Assembly (NCBI GenBank): GCA_037783415.1
Contig: JAZGTN010000064.1
Location: 3,893,001-3,957,000 of the forward strand
Source of the DNA: Leptasterias polaris
Lineage: Eukaryota > Echinodermata > Asteroidea > Forcipulatida > Asteriidae
Direction: 5' to 3'
Length of the DNA: 64,000 bases
This document shows positions 1 to 13,500 of this stretch, piece after piece. Under the pieces are notes generated by a model. It saw only the letters and a list, made by a program, of their open reading frames with translations, searched no databases and was not told the DNA's origin. Both the position numbers and the translations under genes were made by a program. Positions within the stretch are counted from its first letter, which is position 1. Each line of letters opens with the position of its first letter.

Positions 1-1410
1 TTTAACTGTAGTTTTCTGTGATCAGTTTCTTTTCTCGTTCGCACAGGGTCCTAATGGTGATACGGGCTGTACAAGAATTGTCTAGTTAAATTGTTATGAT
101 TTATTACTGTAAATATGCCCATATCATATTAACCTTAACTCAATAATGTTTACATTGATTTGAACTCTGCTCTGTTCACTCAAGCAGACAAATGAAAACA
201 ATTTTTCTGCAATCATCCTGTGGACGTAGTTGTTCCAACTGCAGAAACACTGTCCCGTTTCCCGGCTATGAGACTTGTCAGCGGTACCCATGCCAGAAGA
301 AAAAAAATAAAAATCTCATATTGTGAACGTACATGTAGGAAGTGCCCGGTCTCCCGCTTGTGTCATATTTGACGGCCAATGATCTCTCATGCGAGTACAT
401 CTAGGGTATCGAGTTTGGCGCGTTGATGAACTAGCCACATATTCACCTCAGGTGTTGAGTTGCAGTATGTGTACTATGTAGGGGAACTGTATCTTAACCG
501 TTGTATTCTACACTGGGTAGAGAGTGAATGAACACTATACATTATTGGGGGTGTACAAATGTAGCGACCAGGTGATGTAGGGGTACAGTGTATGACATCA
601 CTTCCCCCAAACCCCTGTTGAAATTTTCTTGGTTGGCAAATGAAGCACAAAATCAAGTCGAACAACAGCATGCAGACTGATTAGCCATTTTGTTAAGTAC
701 ACCAGGCCTGATGCTTGGTTTTTGGAAGGGCAAGGGCACCAAGGCATTTTCTCTAGGGTAAAGGGCACCTCTATGATGGAATTGTAAAGTTCTATAAAAT
801 TTCTATTGGAACATTTCAAGGGGCACCAAGAGCAATTGTTTTTGTTGTCTCAGATTTCAAGAAAACTCCTTACAAACATTCCACGACCAGACGTCTTGTG
901 CATGAAGTTCAGAGCTTTTAATAATCAGAAATTAAAGATTTGCTTATTATAGATAGTGTATTTTGCCTTAAACTGATGGTAACATCAGGGAGGTTTCAGG
1001 TCTAGACTAAGGGGCAACCCAGGAATTATGACATTCTGCAAATCTCATCCCTGCAGTTTGTAAAAACCTCTCAAATGAAACAACCAGAGCAATCAGGAGT
1101 TACATGTACACCTCCACAACAGGGCCCAATTTCCTAGAGCTGCTTGAGCACGAAAAGTAGCTAAGCACATTAAAGTCATGCTTACCAGAATGTGGTTACC
1201 AAGTACCAAGTCACATGTACAATATGTGACTGGTACCCTGCTTAGTTTTGCTTAGCATACAGTTGTTTAGCAATATGTTCCTTGAGCAGCTTTATGAATT
1301 TGGGCCCAGGAGGAGACCCCTACCCATTCTTCATGATTTTTCCGTTTTGATTTCGAAAAATTTGAAGAAATGAAAGTAACGTATTTGTCTTGGTTTTGTT
1401 TTGATATCAG
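1..1410. other. Upstream intron of adducin gene (partial)
   Basis: No coding sequence is supported here. The stretch ends at a TATCAG acceptor just before the first adducin exon. It should therefore be intron, with the exons for roughly the first 95 residues (by comparison with human alpha-adducin) lying before the window. It contains one inverted-repeat MITE at 1122-1307. Short ORFs on the minus strand show no protein family features. Confidence 0.7.
1122..1307. mobile_element. MITE family B copy (GGGCCCAATTT termini)
   Basis: The element starts with GGGCCCAATTTCCTAGAGC and ends with the approximate reverse complement, TTTATGAATTTGGGCCC, giving terminal inverted repeats over about 186 bp. 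The centre has GCTTAGC-like words and a TCACATGTAC motif. Related copies occur at 4593-4736, 4739-4921, 24285-24855, 39419-39593 and 61637-61928. There is no ORF, so it is a non-autonomous DNA-transposon type repeat. The superfamily is not determined. Confidence 0.65.
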
Positions 1411-1522
1411 AGCGGGCCTCACCCAGCCAGCCTTATTGCCCTGCAGCAGATTGCCGACTTAGTACTCCCTCAGTCAAGATTCAACCAGTCCTCAACTGGA
1501 GGAGGCGGTGGCCGAGGACAAG
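1411..1522 (+). CDS. ADD1: Adducin exon a (pre-head region)
   Basis: Translates to SGPHPASLIALQQIAD followed by LVLPQSRFNQSS and a Gly-rich stretch. It corresponds to the vertebrate segment GLLALQQIADF just before the head domain. The acceptor is TTGATATCAG and the donor GTAAGA. The length of 112 nt leaves one base (G) of a split glycine codon that the next exon completes. The short glycine run after the conserved helix differs from vertebrate adducins. Confidence 0.93.
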
Positions 1523-4500
1523 GTAAGACCTAATCCCTCTCAAGAAGACATCTCTGTGAAGAGACTTCATTTTCTCCTGTAGAAGACAGACTGCAAACTT
1601 ATTGTACTCTAGTCAAAACCAATATCTTATGCCTAATAGATGTGGTTTTGTTATTAATTAAATAGAAATAATAATAAGTTCTTATAAAGTGCTATTTCAC
1701 ATAGATCACAGTACTGTGACAAGCATCAAAGCTCATCAGATAGAAAAAACCTTCCAGAAAAAGTGATGATCTAACATAAAAAATCAAGAAAACTACAAAG
1801 TTGAAAATTAGTGTCTTAAAGTTTTTCTTAAATGATTGAATAGTTTTAACAATCTGACCCCTTTGTTCTGTCTCTGGAGGACCAGATAAGCTGAGCACAC
1901 TGAAGGGTTTCACAATTGATTTGGCAAATGCTGTTGAACCGATTGGTGACCGTCGACTGGTTGCCGAACCATTTCAATTTGGACCATGTGCCTTTAGTAG
2001 ATCCGGGTTGGAAACCCAAACGGGACAACTCTGCAGAAGAACCCACTTATTTGATGACAAACTTGTTATATATATATATTTTTTTTTGTAGGAACATGTT
2101 TAATACCTGTTGCCGACATTCGTGGTGTGGACTCTGTCAACTACAGCAAAGGAGAGAAGATACTGCGATGCAAGCTTGCCTCGCTGTACCGTCTTATCGA
2201 CATACAGGGCTGGACCCAACACATCTACAACCATATCTCGGTAAGAAGACGTAGGAACTGCTTTTAAAGAATCTTAAATCCACTTTTCTCTTTCTCCAGT
2301 TTGCGCTTGCATTGCATAAGTAAAAGGACACAGTCCATTATTACCAAATCGAGGCTTGAAGGACAGTTTAGTCTGACGCCCCTTGTGATTCATTTCGATT
2401 CAGTATTCATTTTTACTGTTGAACATGGGGAACTTGACCAATGGTGTCGGCATGATAAGGGTCGATCCCCTTGACCAGCTGTCACTGCATAATTTCAGCC
2501 AGGAATCTAAATAGATTGTGGGATTACAGGGCATGTTTCATCAACCTAGATCACTTCAGATCCTCTTCAAGTGCTCTGCGTCCATTAGGCAGTGCTCCTT
2601 AAGATCACAGTGGCCTACATTTGTATAATGGGATGCTGTATACATGAAGCAGATTGTCCAGCTGCAGTTCGAAAGTATATGTGCAATACATGAGGTCATT
2701 TTTGTTCATGTGAGATGGTCGAGGGCTCAAAATTAATACTGGACCATAGGCCCAAGGCCAGTGATTTTAGCATCGGGGCCAGTAAACTCATGATCGGACA
2801 AGCGCAGTGGTCTTGTGCTTTTTTAAATTGAAAAATAATAATAGGCTACCGCATTGTGTAATTTTAATTACACAATGAGGTAGCCTTTTAAAATATCTTT
2901 GTGAAAAAATGTTGATTATCATAGTACACAGTTCAGACGTAAGACAAATTAGGTAGATCTTCTCGTAGTGCTTGTTCAACTCATTTCGATTGTGGTCTTG
3001 TAAAATTTGATCTAGTCCATTAAAATTAAAAGTTCTGCAGTCCTGTGGATATTCCCCCCCAAACTTGAGCCCTGTGGTAATCTTTGTACCTCTTTGTGAG
3101 ATGGTCATCTTTGTACCTCTCTGTGAGATGGTCATCTTTGTACCTCCCTGTGAGATGGTCATCTTTGGACCTCTCTTTGAGACGGTCATCTTTGGACCTC
3201 TCTTTGAGACGGTCATCTTTGGACCTCTCTTTGAGACGGTCATCTTTGGACCTCTCTTTGAGACGGTCATCTTTGTACCTCTCTTTGAGACGGTCATCTT
3301 TGTACCTCTCTTTGAGACGGTCATCTTTGTACCTCTTCTTGAGATGGTCATCTTTGTACCTCTTCTTGAGATGGTCATCTTTGTACCTCTTCTTGAGATG
3401 GTCATCTTTGTACCTCTTCTTGAGATGGTCATCTTTGTACCTCTTCTTGAGATGGTCATCTTTGTACCTCTTCTTGAGATGGTCATCTTTGTACCTCTTC
3501 TTGAGATGGTCATCTTTGTACCTCTCATTGAGATGGTTATCTTTGTCCTTGAGATGGTTATCTTTGTCAGTGTTCTCCCCTTGCACAAACTACCGTATCG
3601 GGTCAATACGCACGAATTGCTTGCCAATGTGGTTCGTACACAAAATATTTATATATTTGTTTGATTTGTTTATTTAAAAAAATTTCTTTCACATAAAAAC
3701 TTACTAGGTAAGAAGCAATAAGTAAAACAAAAATTAGAAAGGATTCCTTTCAAAGTAATATGGTTTGGATAATTTTTCACCCAAAAACATTTGGATCTGA
3801 GAAACGATTCTTGCATGAATGGTTTCTCAGATTGCTGAGGGTTGACTAAAAATTCAAATTTTCGTGGTGTCCGTTCGCGAATGCTGCGGCCAGAGATGCA
3901 GTTGGTACATGTACTCACTTTCACCTTGCTAAACCTGGATGGATTCAACACTCTCGATGAAAATACTGTGACAGTTTTTTTGCTGTTTACTCAACAAGTA
4001 GACACTGCATTCAACTGAAACTTTCTCAGGTGACCTTTATTGGATCTTTCTTGATCATTTTGCCTGTATGTCAGAAATCGTTTCCAAAACCAATCTACGA
4101 CCGACCCTACAATGTATTTTAATCTTGGGGTTTTTAAATATATATTTGTTTTATGGAAACCAGCGCTGTAGCATTCCTTGAACTGGCAATGAACAGTGGA
4201 GGATCTTATTTTCAATGTCGGTAAAAAATTAGCACTAGCAGTGTGATCAAAACCGCAAACATTAATTCAGCTCAGGCTGTCTGGGAAAATCCAATTATGT
4301 TAATAAAGGCACGGGCAGTGGCTGAATACGTAATGTACATAGTCATAGATCAGTGGAGATAGTGAGTGTGGCGGTGATACGGGGAGATCTTCACACGACA
4401 TCGGGAGTAAGGGACTTCCAATTATTTGCAAACTCATTAACCCGTCAGGGTTTACCATTGAATATGTTCAATCATTACATTTCTCAAATGGTTAAAACTG

Positions 4501-7500
4501 CCATTTTATCACCCTGGGACTCTCATGTGCTGGTTTGACGGACATCTGGTTGTATTTAACGTTCTTGGATACGTACACAACAAGTGTGACCTGGGCCCAT
4601 TTTTAAAGAGCTAAGCAATAATGAGCAGGAAGCCGGTCTTGGACCGTACAAGCAGAATGGTACTTTGGCTGGTTACCTAATCCTAGTAAGCAGAACTGTT
4701 TTTTTGTGCTTAAGCTACTCTTATGAAACTGTGGCCTACGTCCAATTTCATAGAGCTGCCTAAAACATAAAATATATGGCTTTAAAAATTTCTGCTAAGC
4801 AAAAATTTGCAGGATACCAGTTACAGATGATACATGTGAGATGTTGTTTTCACTGGTAAGGCATTATTTTGTTGTGCTTGGCTCCTTTTTGTGTTCAAGC
4901 ATCTCTGTGAAATTGGGGCCCGGCTCTAGTAATGAAGAGAATAAACCTTTTAACACGCTAACATTGCCAGTTTTAAGTTCCAAGGACTCACTAGCAGTAA
5001 TGACTGCGGATTTTCATTCTAAACACCAAAATGGGGTCATACTATTTTTCGTTTCCCTCTCAGCCTGTGTTCGTTTCAGTTGATTCAAACTGAAAAGAAA
5101 CGAATGTTCAGTCGGTGTGAGCACAAGTTAGTAGCTTAGGTCAAATGTCAATCCAGCAATCTGGGTGCATGAGGTCAGACGCTAATATTTACCCATTGGC
5201 TTAATTACCTTAAAAGCTGTGATGTGATTAGTACACTATCAAATCACACATCCAATTCAAGAGGGTCACGAACAGCACAGGATACGTGACAGCAACAACC
5301 CCCCTCCACCACCATTACCCAAATTCTGATGGCCATGTCAAGAGCAAAGAGATAAGCGTTGGGGGACCATCCGAGTACCCCGCCTAAATCAACAGAGTTT
5401 GATAAGAAAGGTGTCACTATTGCACCCCTGATCTACACCATATCCTGGCTCGTGTTAAGGCTAATATTTCATAAATACGGAAGGTGCGCAAATACTCCAG
5501 CCTTGGTGGCAGCAGACTTTGTGAAACTCTATTCTGAAAATTTTGCTGGTGCATAATTTGATGTTGTTGTTGGTCTGGCAATTTAATTGCGATAAGGCCA
5601 GCAAAATTTTCCTAGGGATTTTTTTCCGAGTCATTTGTCAAGTTTAACAAGAGGCTCCTAACTTGCCCTGGACTGTCACTACCAGAAACACATCAATGCA
5701 AAGAATGATTGACAATTCACATGTTGCCATTCACTCTTTACACAAAGCAATTGTCTGCAATATAATAGCTGAACGGCCATTTGTACATGACACGACATGA
5801 CAGAGGTTCGCATGACATTAATTTCATATTCCGGGAAACCTTCCACTTTTCCTCGGTACTTTATTAAAAGATCCCAACCAACACCAACCTGGCCGACCAA
5901 TGTGGCCATATCTAAATGGGGTGTTTTTTTCCGCACACCTGGTAAACATTCTCGGTTATTAAACACACAAACCAGCAGGATCCAACACCATCATGTGTCT
6001 GCCATGTACAGACATCACGATGCCTTAATTGCAGCTCTGTGTATGCATGCCTGGGAAGATGCACCGTTAGGCTTCTGTGTACCGCCATCTACGTGTTGCA
6101 TTGATTTGTGACAAGTAGCATTTAATCCGGTACGTGGACCACTGTGGAGAATTGAGCATGTAGTTGGTGAAAAACACACTGTCACCAAACGTGGGAAATC
6201 ACATTATTTAGAAATGTTTGACCCAGTTTTGTGGCACTGCTTCATCAAGGAAAAACATGCAGCTGTCGGAAGATTAAATAAATAGTGTAGCAAGAAAATT
6301 ATGTGTCTCAATCACTCTCTTCCCCTAAAGTATTTAAATAAATAAATACAAAAAATTGAATAAAAAATACATAAATAAATAAATAAATAAATAAATAAAT
6401 GGGGCCTAAACAAATAACTAATAACTAATGAAATACACAAATAATAATAATAATAATAACTAGTTCTTATATAGCGCATTTCACAATAACGTCTCAATGC
6501 GCTTTACATTAGTGTCCTGGTCATTGGGCCAATAACATTCCTTTAATCTTTCTCAGCTCCCTGGGGAGTATACAGCCCGGGCTGCCGTGATGGCGCTCCG
6601 AAGGCTTTTTCAAACACAATATCAACCTCTACCCTTGCAGGTACCCATTTATACCCCTGGGTGAAGAGAAGCAATTATAGCTCAAGGACACAAGCGTCAC
6701 GATCGGGACTCGAACCCACACCCCGATGACTAAACCACCAGAACTTGAATTCGATGCTCTTAACCACTCGGCCATGGAATAATTTCAAATCATCTAAAGA
6801 ATTCCTTAGATTCCCAGAACACAGTAAAGGCACAATAGGAAGGGGGGGTGCACCATGCCACATATCGAGTAAATAAAGAAAAGATAATAACCTTATGAGG
6901 ATATTTATTGACTTTTCACTTTGAAATGGTTTTGAAAAAAACTAAACAAAAAATATGCACACACAAGAAAAACAAGTCTACTTGTGATTTCAAAAAATAT
7001 TTATTAACAATGGTCAAGTTAAATAAAACAGCATTGTGTGTAATACATGTAGTCATTTTAATTGGTGGGAAATACAGCTTTATGAAAAATGTTCTCCAAA
7101 TAAGTGAAAGAATCAATAATAATGATATATTTATTATTATTATTATTATTATTTTATTTGCCATAACAGTACAAAACAAAATACAAGACAATATACCCCG
7201 AGATGGGCAAGGGACAACAAAAGCAAATACATACTATGATCCGTAGATCTGTTGCCCCACATCTGGGGTACACAATGAAATAAATATAGATTTAAACATA
7301 TAATATAGTACACGCAATAATAAAAGCAGATAATAATACAAAACCAATAATAAATAAATAATAAATAACTAATTTATAAAACGAAAATAAATGAGTAAAA
7401 TAACAGTAAAAGTAAAGATAAACAAATAAAGAAGTATGTATATAAATAAATAAATAAATAAACTTGTAAATAAATAAATAAATAAACTTGTTAATAAATA

Positions 7501-10500
7501 AAAACGATTTAAATAAAAACGATTTAAAATATTGCACAAGTGAATGGGCTATAGCAGGCTATTAAAAGGGTGGACTAAACCCCAAACAAGTCCCAACACT
7601 AGAGCCACACTCCCCTCCCCGGAGAATTATAATACATGTATAAATAAATAAAAATGAGAACAAATAAAATAGTACAAAATTTACAAGTAAGAAAGAGTAA
7701 TACAAAAATACGGACAGAAAGCCCTGCCCACACTGAAGAAAAATAATAAAAACTATTCAAGTTGATTCATGAGATTGGCAGACAGAATATCTAAGTGATT
7801 TGAGGAAGCTGTGGAAGGGCAATAGCAGTAGGGAATTACGAATGTTTTCTGGTAAACTAGACCAAAGTCTGGGGAAAAGATGAGGAGCAGACAAATGCAA
7901 AGCATCGGTTCTATCATACAGGTGTTTGAAGGTGAGAACGTCAGGATATCTATGGTTGACAGAAATGATGCCAGCCACATCACAATGAATAAGGTTAAAC
8001 TTACACTTAATGATAAAATACAAAACAGAAAAATTACGACGAATTGACAGAGACGACCAATTAAGGGACTTAAGTCTATCGGGGTAAGACATCTCACCCA
8101 TCCTCTGCCCAAGAATAAATCGAGTAGCACGTTTTTGTACCCGTTCAAGGGCCTGAGTCTGGAGAGATGTATGAGGGAGCCATGCTGGCATACCATATTC
8201 TAAAATAGGGAGAACTAGAGATTTATAAAGACAGAACTTGGCTGAAACAGAAGAATTGAAAGCAATGGTCTTAATGAGGCCCAATGTTCTATTGGCACTT
8301 GAAACAACATTCTTGATATGGTTAGTCCAAGAGAGCTGAGCATTCAGAGTGACTCCAAGGTATTTGACAGAGGTTGTGGGTTGCAAGGGAAAACCTGAAA
8401 GAGTGTAAACAGGGGGGTTGAGAGAGTGTTTACGGGAAATATGCATGATTTTGGACTTTGTAGGGTTGAACGTCATACCATTGGAGACACTCCAAGTGCT
8501 CAGCTCATCAAGGTCATGCTGGAGGGAGCTTACATCTAAACAGGAACGGATTGGACGATAAATTAATACATCATCAGCGAAAAGAACACAATTAGAACTG
8601 AGGTTGTAAGATATATCATTGATGAATAAATTGAATAACAGGGGCCCAAGAACACTACCTTGAGGAACACCAGAGCTAACTACGGACCATGAGGAGTTCA
8701 TACCTACAAATGTGACTCTTTGTTGACGATCAACCAGAAAATCTTTAATCCAACTCCAGAGAGAGCCACGGATGTTAAAATTACTAGCAAGTTTACGTAC
8801 AAGTATATGATGGGGCATACGGTCAAAAGCTTTACTCATATCCAAGAAAACTGCATCAATCCTTGGGGGACTACGCTTATCTAAAGTGGTAGCCCATGAA
8901 TGATACACATTCATAAGTTGGGTGACACAGGATTTGTGAGGAACAAAACCATGCTGCTTATCAGACAATAAACAATTAGAATTTAAATGATCTTTAACAA
9001 CATTAGATAACAGTCTCTCCATGATCTTGCTAACGAGATGTAATTACATTTTGTTTCCAGTTGACTGCATAAGAGACAATTGAACAAATAATCCACAACA
9101 CATGTTTTGGTATATTTTGATAAAAGGCTGGGCAAATGTTAAAAACCCAATAGAAGAGCTACAAAACGTTACGCAAATTTTCCTTATCATGTGAAAAGCT
9201 TATACAAGTTTTCTCTATCGAAGATTCAGTTATGGGTTTTCACAGGTAATTTTTGGCAAAAACATAGCCTACTTCACATTCATGCGTTCATATTAAAGCT
9301 ATTCCGCCTCTTCAGTCATTTAAAACCATCATTGGTCATGCAAATTTTATAGCATTATATTCAGTTAAAGGCACTGAACATGTTTGGTAATTATCAAAGA
9401 CCAGTATTGTCACTTGGTGTATCCCAACATATGCATAAAATAACAAACCTGTGAAAATTCGGGCTGAATCGGTCATCGAAGTTGCAAGAAAATAAAGAAA
9501 GAAAAAAACACCCTTGTTGCACAATTTTGTGTTTTCAGATGCTAATAAAAGGCTTCATGCATGAAGCCTTTTATTATTTTAGTGAGAAGTTACCTCTTTC
9601 TCAAAAACTACGTTACTTCAGAGGGAGTGGTTTCTCACAATGTTTTATACTATCAACAGCTCTCCGTTGCTGGTTACCAAGTAAGTTTTTATGCTAATAT
9701 ATTTTGAGTAATTACCAAACGTGTACAGTGCCTTTAAACTTAAAAGGCGTTTTTTTTTTTTCACCATCCAAAATCGGCATAACAAAGTATTTTCTGTCAA
9801 AAGCTGAGCGTGCGAAAGCTGTTTGAGTGGACTGTTAAATTGACTGGTTATCTTCTTAACAAAACAACAATTGTTTACACATACATGACATAAAGTGAAA
9901 TTGAATGAAGACACTGTGTAACTAAAACAGAAATTGTGAACTGTGCTGGTTCTGAGAGGAACATGTGGTTTCTCATATTTTGTAAAATCACAGATTTTTT
10001 AATTGCATGGTGTCTCTGCAAATCTCACTTGATTGTATCTTCACCATGCAAAATTTCAAATCCTACTTTTATTAGGACCTTTCGGTTGAAAACAAAAAGG
10101 AACCAGGCGACATTTAAATTTGCTGCTTATTTGTTAAAAATTACCATAACAATTTACATCAAAATTTTATTACAAAAAATGTGTTGATTTGTTTATCTGG
10201 ACCATGTCTCCAAAATTGCTTTTGATGGCTCAGAAACTTTCTTTCCCCTGCAGCTGGTACTAATTTGCTGCTGCAACCGAATTGACAGCTTCGGTGTACG
10301 GCTATGCAAGACAATTTCTGGGTATGCTGTACTAGCATGTCTGCCTTTACTTCAGTATTGCTTTTGAAGCCAAAGGCTGACGCCACAGCCAAACAGGCTC
10401 AATTTAGACACGGCTCAATCCTCACACCCCAGTCATTCAACAATCCTGGTATTTTTTTTCCTGCCTTCAATCGTCAACGCTTTGTTGTTGTGTTCGTCTA

Positions 10501-13500
10501 TCCCCCGCCACAATGATCTCTCTGCAGCAGGTGAAGTCCGCTCAAATTGGATTTCCCAGCATGGCGATGTAGAACAATCTTGTCTTGCTGAGTCACACCT
10601 CTGAGCTCATATTCTGCTTATTCTGGGCTCAGCGTCTTGACGCCGGTGCAGGGGCTCCTCAAGAATAAGCGCCGAACACAATCCACTTAGAAAAACAGCC
10701 AACCGAACTAGTGCTGGATGGCAAAGTGTTCGGATTGTCGCTTATCCAAATTCATTTCAATTGATACCTGTATGCCTGTGGTAACTTGGCACACAATGGG
10801 CACTCAAATAAAAAGTGTATTTCCATTTTCAATATCCTGTTGACTGAGCGCGCATAAGCGGGCATCACAATACACTACATGTATAGTAATAATGATAATG
10901 GTAAAAGGTATTTATATGCCGCCTTATGTTAAATACACCAAAGCATCTCACAGCGAGCTATAAAAGCTAGGCAATAAAATAACTTAAAATAACATTTTAA
11001 AATTACATGTACTTAAAGGGTGTGTACAACATTGGTAAGAATGAAAATATAAATGTTCACAGATTTGCACATAACTTACATGGTATAAAAATGGTCATGG
11101 TGAAAAACTTCCCTTGAAATAGTTTTGCTTGAAATGCCATAGTTTTTAGGAAATGAGTAAAACAATAGTCTTTATCCTGCAGGATAAATTCCGATGTTTG
11201 AAAAGAAGTTAAAACACATAAGGTTTTTTATTTTCACTGTTTTCTCATGACTCCGAAGACCGATTTAGCTTAAACTTTCACAGGTTTGTTATTTCATGTA
11301 TATGTTGGGTCACATCAAGTTTGGATACAGGTCTTTGGCAATTACCAATGTTGTACACACCCTTTAACGTGTACAGATAGCTGCTAAGTACAATACAGAA
11401 GCAAAATAAATTAGAAGTACGTTAAAAAGCAAGAAATTAATGAAATATCCTAAAAGGCCAAATAAAGCAATGAAAACGATAAGTCATTAAAGGCAGGGTG
11501 TACTTTTGGCAACTACTCCACAAGTTAATGACCATAAAAACTCACTTGGTAGAGAACACTGGATTGCTGATGAAGTAATGAAGTTCACTTGGTAGAGAAC
11601 ACTGGATTGCTGATGAAGTAATGAAGTTCACTTGGTAGAGAACACTGGATTGCTGATGAAGTAATGAAGTTTTAGAGAAAGATGTTGTTTTTCCCCCAAA
11701 AATTTGAATCTGAGAAAGGCTTCAGGCATTATTAAGCCTTTCTCGGCCATCTGAAAGCAGGGGGGTGTTTTTTCTTTCATAATTTGTTTTCTCTCAACTT
11801 CGATGATCAATTGAGCCAAAATTTGTACAGGTTCGTAATTTTATGCATACATGTATGTTGGGAATTTGGGATACACCAAGTGAGAACGCTGGTCTTTGAA
11901 AATTAACAAAAGTAGAGGCTGCCTTTAAATACAAGTATTATTGCACACACAAAAAGAGAAGAAAAAGAAAAGGGGGATGGAAAATGTGTTCAGTGTAAAT
12001 GAAAGGATTCTAATGATCTGCATACATGTACAAAAGATCATGTTTATTTTTTATGTCACTATGATATCCTTGGGCAGAATGCATATCAAGTCACACCCTT
12101 AATGATGTATGGTGGGCATTCTCAATATGCTGCAGAGGCATGCCACCGCATTAGCATGCTGGGAGTAATCATTGTGCATAATGCAGCCCGTACTTATTTA
12201 AAGAGGATTGTCAAATCAGTCAGGCATGGTCTAGTTTCTAGTGTGCACCAGCAATCATGACTGCTGATTCTATTGAATGTCAAAATGAGAACCAGGCTAC
12301 TTTTCACTTCCAGAGTCATTTTGATCACATTGAATTTGAAATGAGAAAAAAATAAATTAACACACTGCAAAGTGACTTTGCAAAAAAAATACGCTTACAG
12401 ATTTATAGAGGGCAGCCATTTTGTTTTCTCTAAATTCAAAGAAATAGGCTGTCGGAATTGGCGGCTATGGCTACAGCTGTTGCCAAGGGTGTTGCCAAGG
12501 GCAGCCTATGCTTAAACATGATGATTAAGTGACCAAGCAGCAGCTGAAGCCACCAATTCGAATACGGCCATAAATTCAAACCATGCTACAAGGGCAGAAA
12601 AGTCAGGCTCCTCTTTGATACAATGAGAATTCCCATGAACACAGTTGGTGGTGCACATAAGGAATGTGACAAAAATTATGTCAAAATAAATGTGCACATA
12701 CGGTATGGGAGTGAACCCCTTCAGCACCAAATTATCTCAAATACCGCGCCAATAATAATCCCTTGTCATGTTGCATCCCGGCAACAGGCAATTTCTAAAC
12801 CTCCACAGCGATCGGATAAATTATATTAAATGCAAGCTGCTGGAGGAACCATGGACACACGTACAGGCGAATAAACATGGAGGTTCGGTCGTAGCTGGCA
12901 GACAGCACGGGGGGCTTTGATATACATACCCTAGGTCTTATAGACAGCATAGGCCCTGGATCCCCCATTCATTCTTTCACGGCATTGAAAGCAACATTTT
13001 TTATTCCCGGTTTTTGTTGTTTTGTGTTTTTGTTCCCCCTTTTCTTTTTCACTAAACACATTTTTTAAATGTGCTTTTCAAATTTAGTAACAAGAAAATG
13101 TGGTGCCGATTTAAATTATTTCTAGTCTGTTTGTGATGCATAAGCCATAAGATTTATTGTAGGGGGGGGGGTGGGTAGGTGAGGTGATACATGTATGTAC
13201 GTGACTTGAAAACCTCCACTAGACTACAGGTCTTGCAGCAAAGACGATTTACTTGATCGTGAATATTTGTACGAGACCAAATAATTTCTTTCAATTTTAA
13301 TCTTTGCTGAGCTTTTTAGGAGGTAGTTTTAACTTGAAAAGCTAAAATATGCACTTAGTAAATCTTTAAAAAAAATTAATGAGTTTGGGAAAAACACTCG
13401 ACAGCAGGACTTGATGGTGTGTCGTGGCCGGGCGGACAAGTGCACCGGACTCAAGCTCTGGTGTTTCTGATCAGCAGAATGTGGGTTGGAGTCCCAGTCT

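Larger units (their letters stand above)
7126..9045 (-). mobile_element. 5'-truncated non-LTR retrotransposon (LINE)
   Basis: The minus strand carries the RT ORF (7757-9043) followed by about 600 bp of AT-rich 3' UTR. The UTR ends with TACTGTTATGGCAAATAAAA and an (AAT)n tail at about 7126-7155. The coding part starts inside the RT domain (frame LVSKIMERLL, with a stop just before it), which fits 5' truncation during target-primed integration. The order RT then C-terminal region without a visible RNase H fits CR1/L2/jockey-type elements. The clade was not determined. The element is antisense to adducin. Confidence 0.8.

Noticed and set aside
46..100. Possible upstream adducin exon after CGCACAG at position 46
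   Set aside because: The frame reaches a stop after about 13 codons (GPNGDTGCTRIV) and does not resemble the adducin N-terminus.
3065..3677. Repetitive proteins of 186-279 residues on both strands
   Set aside because: By-products of a 27-bp minisatellite whose length is a multiple of three. The region is inside an adducin intron.
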